17,247 bases of DNA from Candidatus Gastranaerophilales bacterium HUM_12. GTDB taxonomy: Bacteria > Cyanobacteriota > Vampirovibrionia > Gastranaerophilales > Gastranaerophilaceae. How positions within the stretch are numbered: position 1 is the stretch's first letter; every line of letters begins with the position of its first letter. Positions 7,473 to 14,220 of this stretch are shown here, piece after piece. The position numbers were made by a program, and so were the translations under genes. The stretch lies in contig DABJ01000025.1 of the NCBI GenBank assembly GCA_002102825.1, forward strand, positions 11,408 to 28,654, given 5' to 3'. The notes beneath the pieces are model-generated. The model was not told the origin of the DNA. It worked only from the letters and a program-made list of their open reading frames with translations, and ran no database searches.

Positions 7473-8696
7473 TTAATCGTTTAGTGATTTCCAATCTTTT
7501 GCGGTTTTAGTTAAGATTTTTTTAGTATCGTTTTTCCCTAAAAGTATTTCTTGAACGGAAGCATTGATTAAATTGTTTATATCTTTTTGTCCTTTTTGAG
7601 TTTTAAAAACCGGTTGAACTTTGTTTAATTGATTTGCACTAATAACTCTCGCTTTAGACATCAAATCATTTTTATCATACTTTGTGTAGAAATCATTCTG
7701 TAATGTTTCTTCGTTTACAGCAAGAACATTAGTTAGTTTTGCAAGTTCTAACTGATTTTTGTTATTTGTTAAAAATAGTGCAAATTTCAATGCTTCCTCT
7801 TTATGTTTTGATTTTATTGGGATTACAAAATTCATCAAAGAAAAATCATTTTGTCCAAGTTCTCCAACAATTTGAGGTGCAACATCTGTTGTTTTGTAAG
7901 TTGATGGGGCATTTTCTTTTATCATATTTAAAAAGTTAGCTCCCGCACCAAGCAAAACGATATTTCCGGACATATATTTTTCTAAGGATTCTTGAAGAGT
8001 CATTGTTACCGTTTCTTTTGGTATTAAGTTTTTGGCATACATGGATTTAAACATATTGAAAACATGTACTGAGTCATCAGTTGCCAGTTGTGTATAATTT
8101 GTAATTCCATATTTATTCAGGATTTTTAACATAGTATCGTTTTCTGTTATATTTGGAAGTATGATGTATGCATTTGTATTTTTTCTAACAATTGGTGCAA
8201 ATTTTTCAATTTCGGAATATGTTTTTGGTACTTGGATTCCTGCTTTATTAATTAGTACTTTGTTATAAATTGTGATAGCACTAGTTGCATACCAAGGAAT
8301 AGAATAAATTTTTCCATTGGTCTTTAATGAATTTAAAATTTCTTGATTAAATTGTAATGTTTTGCTTTGTGGAATTTCGTATAACGCACCTTTGTGAGCC
8401 AATGTTGAAGAAAAATCCGGATTTAAATTTACTAAGTCTGGGGGATTATCACTCAACACAGATGCGAGAGTCCTTTTTTCTCCTTCAGAAAAAGGAACAT
8501 CTACCCATTTAATTTTTATATTTGGATTTTCGGTTTCGAAATCTTTTATTACTCCGTTTATGTATGGAGCAAAGTCATTCATTTGCAAAGTCCAAAAGAC
8601 AACTTCGTTATTATCTTGTTTTTTGCTAAAGATAAAAAATATTCCTGTCAAAATTAAAAATGTTGAAACTATAACAATCCAAAAATTTTTATTCAA
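7473..8696 (-). CDS. Membrane-anchored ABC-type extracellular solute-binding protein (sugar family)
   Basis: A family 1 solute-binding protein, 407 aa. Residues 6-24 form a hydrophobic segment ending in FFIFSKKQDN, with neither a lipobox cysteine nor a clear signal-peptidase site, so it is probably tethered outside the membrane by an uncleaved N-terminus. Typical family features follow: a first strand VVFWTL, FETENPNIKIKW, PPDLVNLNPDFSSTLAHKGALYEI, and GKIYSIPWYATSAITIYNK, which lines the ligand cleft in relatives. No permease or ATPase gene is next to it, so the transporter partner must be elsewhere or absent. The start codon is TTG (8696-8694), supported by AAAGGA 9-10 nt upstream and the absence of any in-frame ATG near it. 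It is the first gene of the operon with the MDR dehydrogenase and nucleotidase-like protein, and diverges from rarA across only 48 bp. Confidence 0.9.
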   Translation of the reverse strand: MNKNFWIVIVSTFLILTGIFFIFSKKQDNNEVVFWTLQMNDFAPYINGVIKDFETENPNIKIKWVDVPFSEGEKRTLASVLSDNPPDLVNLNPDFSSTLAHKGALYEIPQSKTLQFNQEILNSLKTNGKIYSIPWYATSAITIYNKVLINKAGIQVPKTYSEIEKFAPIVRKNTNAYIILPNITENDTMLKILNKYGITNYTQLATDDSVHVFNMFKSMYAKNLIPKETVTMTLQESLEKYMSGNIVLLGAGANFLNMIKENAPSTYKTTDVAPQIVGELGQNDFSLMNFVIPIKSKHKEEALKFALFLTNNKNQLELAKLTNVLAVNEETLQNDFYTKYDKNDLMSKARVISANQLNKVQPVFKTQKGQKDINNLINASVQEILLGKNDTKKILTKTAKDWKSLND

Positions 8697-8709
8697 AATA
8701 AATATTCCT

Positions 8710-8744
8710 TTGTAAAATAAATTTACCCCTGCTATAATTATACT
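8710..8744 (+). promoter_or_regulatory. Divergent promoter: leaderless rarA / solute-binding operon
   Basis: On the plus strand TTGTAA (8710-8715), 17 bp and TATAAT (8733-8738) make a near-consensus promoter, with TGC in front of the -10. The predicted +1 is 8745, the A of the rarA ATG. The -10 is part of the perfect palindrome TATAATTATA (8733-8742), which also reads TATAAT on the minus strand (8742-8737). That would start the solute-binding operon near 8730, although its -35 is weak. Confidence 0.7.
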
Positions 8745-9980
8745 ATGAATAATTTATTTACGGAACTTGAAAACCAAAATAAACAAATACCTTTAGCAGA
8801 AATTCTTCGGCCAAAGACAATTGAAGATTTTTTAGGGCAAAGTAATGTGATTTCTCCCAATAGTCCGATTTTGAACTTGCTGAAAACAAATAGATTGTTT
8901 TCAATGATTTTTTGGGGCACCCCAGGGTGTGGAAAAACAACATTAGCAAGACTTATTGCAACAAAAACGAACGCTAATTTTATTGAAATTTCTGCTGTAA
9001 CATCTGGTGTTAAAGATATCAAAGATGCTGTTGAAAAAGCAAAAGAATCTCTTCGAGCAGGACAAAAAACAATTTTGTTTATAGATGAAATTCACAGGTA
9101 TTCAAAAACTCAACAAGATGCACTTTTACCTCATCTTGAAAATGGTACGTTATTTTTGATTGGTTCAACAACTGAAAATCCGTCTTTTCAAGTAGTTCCG
9201 GCTTTACTTTCCCGAGTTCAAGTTGTAAGACTTAACCCAATAAATGATGAAAGTATGGCAAAAATTATTAAAAAAGGATTTAGTTATCTTGCAACTCACT
9301 ACACACTTATGGAATGCGAAAGCGGAGTTTTGGATTTTATTATAAATCTTGCAAGAGGTGATGCTCGATATGCATTAAATATTGTGGAAAATGCATATTT
9401 CGCCAGTGATTTAAAAGATAATAAACGAATTTTAACAGTCAAAACGATTGAAGAAATTTGCCAACAACGAAATACAAGATATTCTCAACAAGAACATTAT
9501 GATTGTGCATCTGCTTTTCAAAAGAGTTTGAGGGGTGGAGATGCTGATGCTGCTATTTATTATCTCGCAAAAATGATTGTTGCCGGTGAAGATCCTCGAT
9601 TTATTGCAAGACGACTGATTACTTGTGCTTCAGAAGATATTGGAAATGCGGACCCGAATGCACTTAATATTGCGCTAAATGCATATAAAGCAGTTGAACT
9701 TTTAGGACTTCCGGAAGGAAGAATTCCTCTTGCTCAGGCTGTAATTTATGTTGCAAGAGCAAAGAAGTCAAATGAGTCAGTTTGTGCAATTGATTCAGCT
9801 CTTTCAGATATTTCAGCAGGACTTGATTTTGCACCTCCAATGCATCTTCGAGATGCTCATTATAAAGATGCGTCAAAATATGGATTTGGGGTTGGATATG
9901 TTTACACCCCTGATAATCCGGATTATGACCAACAATTTATGCCAGACGAACTTTTAGGCAAAAAATACACTCAACAATAG
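8745..9980 (+). CDS. rarA: Replication-associated recombination protein A (AAA+ ATPase, MgsA/WRNIP1 family)
   Basis: A clamp-loader-like AAA+ ATPase that acts at stalled or broken replication forks with single-strand DNA-binding protein. Walker A is GTPGCGKTT at 58-66, Walker B LFIDEIH with D114-E115, sensor 1 GSTTENP at 140-146, followed by LLSRVQV with the arginine finger region. The C-terminal tetramerisation/lid part has ISAGLDFAPPMHLRDA and the HYKDASKYGFGVGYVYTPD stretch typical of RarA. At 411 aa it is slightly short of the usual 420-450 but complete. There is no Shine-Dalgarno sequence before the ATG, and the promoter places +1 at the ATG. The MATE gene follows after 35 nt and is probably co-transcribed. 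Confidence 0.94.
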   Translation: MNNLFTELENQNKQIPLAEILRPKTIEDFLGQSNVISPNSPILNLLKTNRLFSMIFWGTPGCGKTTLARLIATKTNANFIEISAVTSGVKDIKDAVEKAKESLRAGQKTILFIDEIHRYSKTQQDALLPHLENGTLFLIGSTTENPSFQVVPALLSRVQVVRLNPINDESMAKIIKKGFSYLATHYTLMECESGVLDFIINLARGDARYALNIVENAYFASDLKDNKRILTVKTIEEICQQRNTRYSQQEHYDCASAFQKSLRGGDADAAIYYLAKMIVAGEDPRFIARRLITCASEDIGNADPNALNIALNAYKAVELLGLPEGRIPLAQAVIYVARAKKSNESVCAIDSALSDISAGLDFAPPMHLRDAHYKDASKYGFGVGYVYTPDNPDYDQQFMPDELLGKKYTQQ

Positions 9981-10015
9981 TTTTACCTCATAAAATAATA
10001 AAGAGAGAACGACTT

Positions 10016-11410
10016 ATGATTACAGATATGACAAAGGGTAGTCCCTTAAAACACATAATTTTATTCTCAATCCCACTACTAATCGGAAACATATTTCAAC
10101 AATTATATAATGTTGCGGACTTGGTTATTGTTGGAAGAACACTGGGTGTTAAACAGTTTGCATCAATTGGTGCCGTCGCACCGCTCTTTTTTCTCGTAAT
10201 GTTTGTGATTGTCGGATTAACAAATGGTTTTGCCGTTGTTACAGGGCAAAGATATGGTGCAAAGAATTTAGATGGGGTAAAAAACTCTGTTGTTGTTTCA
10301 ACGATACTTAGTACGATTGTAACGGTGTTATTTTCGATATTTTCAACTGTTTTTATGAATCCCATTTTACATGCGATGCGTGTTCCACAAGAAATCTATC
10401 ATGATGCGTATTGGTATGTGGAAATAGTTATTATCGGTTTAATTGTTTCCACTATGTATAATATGTTAGCAAGTATAATCAGAGCTTTGGGAGACAGCAA
10501 AACGCCATTATATTATTTAATTGTTTCATCAATTGCAAATATTATTCTTGCAATATACTTTGTTAAGGATTTGCATTGGGGTGTTCCTGGGTCTGCGGTT
10601 GCAATGATTTTGTCCCAAGGACTTTCAGTTATTTTGTGTTTGATTCTTATCAAATATAAGTTTCCAATATTGTGTCTATCAAAGAAAGATTGGAAAATTA
10701 AAATAAACAAAGATTTTTGGGAATCAGTGTGGGAGCATTTGAATGTCGGTTTACCAATGGCTTTTCAATTTTCATTGATTGGTATAAGTATCATTGTTAT
10801 TCAAGGGGTGTGCAACACATTCGGAGCTGACGTGATTGCGGCTTTAACAGCGGCTCTTAGAATTGAACAAATTGCAACTCTTCCTATGATGTCATTTGGT
10901 GTTGCATTAGCAGCTTATGTAGCACAAAATTTTGGAGCTAAAAAATTCAAAAGAATTCGTTTAGGGGTTATAAAAACTTCAACAATAAATTTGGTAATAA
11001 GTATTATAATGGCTTTTATTATGAGAATTTGGGGAACAAATATTGTTGGTGAATTTATTGGAACTGCATCAGAGCATGTAATTAGTGTTGCTCACCAATA
11101 TTTGTTAATAAGTACTATATTTTACTTTTTCTTAGGTCAAATCTTTATATATAGAAATGCACTTCAAGGCATGGGTGAAACTTTCTTCCCATTTATGGCA
11201 TGCTTATTTGAACTTTTTGCTCGTGTCTTTGCAGCAATATATTTGTCTGTCAAATTTGGATATATCGGAATGTTTTATGCCGGTCCAATTGCTTGGATTT
11301 GCGCATCATCAATAATGTTTGTAGGATATTTTGGCAGTACAAAATACATAATATTAAAAGTAAAAAAACAAATTCACATGAAATTGATAGAAAATCCAAC
11401 AACTTTTTAA
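10016..11410 (+). CDS. MATE family efflux transporter
   Basis: A polytopic inner-membrane exporter of 464 aa, the family norm, with about twelve hydrophobic helices in two homologous halves. Diagnostic features include the N-terminal GSPLKHIILFSIPLLIGNIFQQLYN stretch, DLVIVGRTLG, the first-half GQRYGAKN and its second-half counterpart AQNFGAKK, and IIRALGDSKTP in loop 4-5 matched by RNALQGMGETFFP. It is expected to exchange Na+ or H+ for cationic drugs or metabolites; the substrate is not predictable. It most resembles the NorM/MepA-type bacterial branch rather than DinF, but this is a judgement by eye. The ribosome site AAGAGAG lies about 8-9 nt before the ATG, and the 35-nt gap after rarA suggests one transcript. 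The only hairpin after it (11428-11453) is oriented for the opposite strand. Confidence 0.94.
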   Translation: MITDMTKGSPLKHIILFSIPLLIGNIFQQLYNVADLVIVGRTLGVKQFASIGAVAPLFFLVMFVIVGLTNGFAVVTGQRYGAKNLDGVKNSVVVSTILSTIVTVLFSIFSTVFMNPILHAMRVPQEIYHDAYWYVEIVIIGLIVSTMYNMLASIIRALGDSKTPLYYLIVSSIANIILAIYFVKDLHWGVPGSAVAMILSQGLSVILCLILIKYKFPILCLSKKDWKIKINKDFWESVWEHLNVGLPMAFQFSLIGISIIVIQGVCNTFGADVIAALTAALRIEQIATLPMMSFGVALAAYVAQNFGAKKFKRIRLGVIKTSTINLVISIIMAFIMRIWGTNIVGEFIGTASEHVISVAHQYLLISTIFYFFLGQIFIYRNALQGMGETFFPFMACLFELFARVFAAIYLSVKFGYIGMFYAGPIAWICASSIMFVGYFGSTKYIILKVKKQIHMKLIENPTTF

Positions 11411-11419
11411 ATCATAAAA

Positions 11420-11453
11420 TAAACAAAATGACGGATTTTATAATATCCGTCAT
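11420..11453 (-). terminator. Terminator of the 656-aa gene, between convergent genes
   Basis: The arms ATGACGGAT (11428-11436) and ATCCGTCAT (11445-11453) form a perfect 9-bp stem with an 8-nt loop. On the minus strand it is followed by TTTTGTTTATTTT, a good U-rich tail; on the plus strand the tail is AAGAAACTTT, so it would serve the MATE transcript poorly. Confidence 0.8.
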
Positions 11454-11478
11454 AAGAAACTTTGCTATTTATATTTTA

Positions 11479-13449
11479 CTAGCTCGAAAACATTGTGAAT
11501 GTTTTTTCAATGCTCTTTGATATCAAGTTTTTAACTGTGTCGTACTCCGTTGAGAGTGCTGAAATTTCAGCATCTAATTTTTTAGATTTCAAATCAATTG
11601 AATCTTCTTTGTAGGTCAATTCAGATTTCATTCTTGTAAATTCAGCTTCTGCTCTTGCAATAGCATCATCATCTGTTACTTCTTCCATATAACCTGTTTC
11701 GTTATATCTTGTTTGGTAATAATATCCATCATTATTTAAAGATGCCATTGCATATCTGCCATCTTTAATTGCACTTGTCATGTATTCTTCATCATCAATT
11801 GAAGAATCTTCTCTCCAACCTTTTTCGCAGATATTGTTGTAAATTTCATCAAAGAAATCTGCTAATCTTTCTATTTGAGAAGCTGATGTTCCAGATTCTT
11901 TACCGATATAATAATATCCGCTATCGTCAGTTACAAAGTTTGATGTTTCAACACTCTTACCAACAACATAGTTAGAATTTGTACCATTTAATGCGTTATC
12001 ATAGTAGGTTAAGAATGATGATAACATATTTGATAAACTCAATGCAGTATAAGTGCCATCAGAATTTTGACCAATTCGGTTATTATTGGTTGCGTTTGCA
12101 TAAGCACTGTTATCTGTCATTGCACTGTCAGAATCTCTTCCCGCATTAGCAATAGTATTTCCTGGACGGAGATATGTGTTTGAAACCATTGTATAAGCAT
12201 ATTCTAACGCTTTTCTTGATGGTTCATCAATATTCAAACCTATACCTGTATCTTGACCGTAACCTAAAACTTTTGCTATTGCTAATAATAAGTTTTGACC
12301 TAAATTTGCCATAGCTTCCGCAGATGCTGCTTTATCATTATTTCTAATCATTAATGTTACGTCACCAGATAAAATATCCCCGATATCCATATCTCTGATA
12401 TCTGAAGAATTGCTATTGATAATACCATTTTTAACAACTGTAATTCCGCTGCTAACAATACTCTTGTTGTTTACTTTAGAAAGAGTTGTTGAGGCTACTT
12501 TTGTTTCAGAAGTTTGGAATTTATTTTTAATAGTATCAAAGCCTTTTACTTTTGTAGCTTTTGGATACTTAGCTTTATATGCTGCAATATCATACGTTGC
12601 AGCTTTTACAGGGTTGTCTGCAATATATTGTTTCTTTTCTGCTAACAATCGGTTGTAATCGTTTTCACGACCTTCAGTTTTTGCATTTTTAATATCAGTT
12701 TCATATTGTTGAATTTTTTCCGCATAAGTAGTTTGAGCGGTATCTGAGGTATCTTCTGTTCTTACATTTCCATCATTATCATATAAGACGGTTTGTCTTG
12801 CAGTGATTAAATTATCTTTTAAATCGGATAAATGTTTATTGTATTCAGTTTCAGAAATTTCGCCGTTTGCAGAATCAACATATAAAGCTGTCCAATCGAT
12901 TTTTTGTTTACCAATTGCATCACTTAAAATCAAATCAGACAATTGCATAGCAGAAGTTTCTGCTTTGTCCATAGGTGTTGCACCCATACCTGCTGACGGA
13001 TTCCAATTCGTTTTTGGAGTGTTAATAATTTCTTTTGCCGTATTGTCCGTTACAATACCTTGTCCAACAAGTTCTTGAATAAACTTATCACGGCTGCTTG
13101 AAGAACCAATGCCTCCGGCTTTTGAAATACCAGCGGCTTTAGCTGCTGCTGCATATTCTGAATTCAATACAATTGCACCAGATGCTGTTGTTACAAAATA
13201 TGGGTTGTAATCGTTATACGCAGACGGTGTCATTAATAAACTATAAGTTACATTTGCAGTTCTATCTGTTGCATCATTTTGCCAAATTAATTTTGTTGAA
13301 TTCAAAGCATTAGAGTAATCAGCTGAAACGTTTGACAACTGATTTGTAATCTCAAGTTTTTGTTGAGCAATTTCAGTTGATTTATATTCACAATCAGCCT
13401 TTCTTGCTGTTATGCATAAAAATCTTGCTTGTTCAGTTGCCAATCCCAT
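11479..13449 (-). CDS. Large hypothetical protein with helical ends, 656 aa, paralogue of the 131-aa protein
   Basis: No named family is recognised. It has an N-terminal heptad helix (about 1-58, with QARFLCITARKAD), a long Asn/Ser/Thr/Asp-rich middle, a coiled-coil stretch at about 243-278, and a C-terminal coiled coil (about 593-650) ending SIEKTFTMFSS. There is no signal peptide or membrane segment, and only three cysteines. A loop VDSANGEISETE (191-202) resembles an EF-hand with the first ligand missing. Both ends align without gaps to the 131-aa protein, so the middle is an insert of about 500 residues between shared helices. Helix-variable-helix layout is also seen in flagellin-like and type III-secreted proteins; no sequence match to these is claimed. 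The ATG at 13449 has AAAGGAT 11 nt upstream. It has a terminator behind it and a promoter with dyad operator before it, and lies downstream of the 199-aa gene on the same strand. Confidence 0.88.
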   Translation of the reverse strand: MGLATEQARFLCITARKADCEYKSTEIAQQKLEITNQLSNVSADYSNALNSTKLIWQNDATDRTANVTYSLLMTPSAYNDYNPYFVTTASGAIVLNSEYAAAAKAAGISKAGGIGSSSSRDKFIQELVGQGIVTDNTAKEIINTPKTNWNPSAGMGATPMDKAETSAMQLSDLILSDAIGKQKIDWTALYVDSANGEISETEYNKHLSDLKDNLITARQTVLYDNDGNVRTEDTSDTAQTTYAEKIQQYETDIKNAKTEGRENDYNRLLAEKKQYIADNPVKAATYDIAAYKAKYPKATKVKGFDTIKNKFQTSETKVASTTLSKVNNKSIVSSGITVVKNGIINSNSSDIRDMDIGDILSGDVTLMIRNNDKAASAEAMANLGQNLLLAIAKVLGYGQDTGIGLNIDEPSRKALEYAYTMVSNTYLRPGNTIANAGRDSDSAMTDNSAYANATNNNRIGQNSDGTYTALSLSNMLSSFLTYYDNALNGTNSNYVVGKSVETSNFVTDDSGYYYIGKESGTSASQIERLADFFDEIYNNICEKGWREDSSIDDEEYMTSAIKDGRYAMASLNNDGYYYQTRYNETGYMEEVTDDDAIARAEAEFTRMKSELTYKEDSIDLKSKKLDAEISALSTEYDTVKNLISKSIEKTFTMFSS

Positions 13450-13487
13450 TGTTTTCTAAAATCCTTTCGAATTATTTATCCTTTAAT

Positions 13488-13553
13488 CTTAAATACGGCA
13501 TTTCCCCTTGAGAACTTTAGAAAATAAGAAACAATTTGTAATATTTTGTTACA
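13488..13553 (-). promoter_or_regulatory. Promoter and 17-bp dyad operator of the 656-aa gene
   Basis: The dyad TGTAA-N7-TTACA (13537-13553) lies 57 bp upstream of the end of a TATTTAAG box (13495-13488, minus strand). This is the same design, at the same spacing, as before the 131-aa gene. Overlapping it is a sigma-28-like element: TAAAGTTC (13519-13512), 12 bp, GCCGTATT (13499-13492). Either reading puts the start at about 13483-13486 and the dyad centre near -60. The leader is about 35 nt and contains AAAGGAT. Confidence 0.5.
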
Positions 13554-13564
13554 TGTGGAATAAT

Positions 13565-14164
13565 TTATTTTATTTCTTTAAAGAATTCATTTGTAATTAA
13601 TTGAGAATATTTATTTTTTTCATTTGCAGAAACCAAGATTTTGTCATTGCCTTTTTCGTCTTTAACAACAGAAATGATTCCGGAAATTTCACCAATTGGT
13701 AATTTTTTAACCTTTGCTGTAAATTTCACATACGGAATTTTTTGTCCATAAGATTTCATTGTTCCTCGTTCCGTAACGTGGAATTCTTCAATTGCTGCAG
13801 ATTGATATTTTATTTTGTTAATTGCCGCTTTAATTTTATCTTCAACATTTGGTGATGTGATATCTGCTTGAGATAGAACAACTTTTTTGCCAGAATCTAC
13901 AACCAACAATTTTTGTCCGCTTGCTTTGTGTTCTGCAAGTACAGCATTGTAACCTAAAACACCGGCAGCTTTTTCAATTTCAAATTCTTTATTAACCTTT
14001 GAAAAATCTCCGATTTTTTGAGCTCGTTCAAGGACAACATCTTTACTTGGGTTAATATAATCATTAACTTGTTTTTTTATCCAATCTTGACCGCCAAATG
14101 CCATAAAACCAACAATAACAACAGTTAAGAAAATCGCTCGTGTTATATTTTTTAAACAACCCAT
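13565..14164 (-). CDS. Hypothetical single-pass membrane-anchored protein, 199 aa
   Basis: Not recognised. Residues 9-24 form one hydrophobic segment (AIFLTVVIVGFMAFGG) after a short positively charged start, followed by a soluble domain of about 170 residues. This predicts an N-in anchor with the domain outside the membrane. The soluble part is Lys-rich, mixed alpha/beta, with a central NVEDKIKAAINKIK helix and a C-terminal beta stretch with GEISGIISVVKDEKGN. Cys3 is too close to the start for a lipobox. The ATG at 14164 has a clear GAGAGGA ribosome site 8 nt upstream. The promoter appears to be TTGATT (14220-14215), 16 bp, TATAAT (14198-14193), so its -35 lies inside the first codons of divergent mutS. 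No terminator is visible after it, so some transcription may run on into the 656-aa gene 115 bp downstream. Confidence 0.85.
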   Translation of the reverse strand: MGCLKNITRAIFLTVVIVGFMAFGGQDWIKKQVNDYINPSKDVVLERAQKIGDFSKVNKEFEIEKAAGVLGYNAVLAEHKASGQKLLVVDSGKKVVLSQADITSPNVEDKIKAAINKIKYQSAAIEEFHVTERGTMKSYGQKIPYVKFTAKVKKLPIGEISGIISVVKDEKGNDKILVSANEKNKYSQLITNEFFKEIK

Positions 14165-14165
14165 A

Positions 14166-14220
14166 TTGAAATCCTCTCGTTTTTATATGAATATTATAAT
14201 ATGAGCAAAACTGAAATCAA
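14166..14220. promoter_or_regulatory. Overlapping divergent promoters of mutS and the 199-aa gene
   Basis: For the minus strand: TTGATT (14220-14215), 16 bp, TATAAT (14198-14193). For mutS: TTGAAA (14166-14171), 17 bp, weak GAATAT (14189-14194), predicting +1 at 14201, the A of the ATG. ATTATAAT (14193-14200) is palindromic, so a plus-strand TATAAT also abuts the ATG, but that -10 would start inside codon 3. Only 36 bp separate the two start codons, and each promoter reaches the other gene's 5' end. Confidence 0.55.

Noticed and set aside
11293..11520. Open frame of 75 aa on the plus strand across the end of the MATE gene
   Set aside because: It overlaps the MATE gene in another frame and the terminator and 3' end of the convergent 656-aa gene, has no ribosome site, and its composition is that of a shadow frame.
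12410..13078. Plus-strand open frames inside the 656-aa gene (12410-12658 and 12803-13078), some with hydrophobic stretches
   Set aside because: They are antisense to a long, well-started frame with its own promoter and terminator; the hydrophobicity comes from the complement of polar codons, and no ribosome sites are seen.
13537..13553. Assignment of the dyad to CRP/FNR or NtcA
   Set aside because: The spacer between TGTnA arms is 7 nt rather than 6, and GTA-to-TAC spacing is 9 rather than 8, so neither consensus fits; the regulator is left open.
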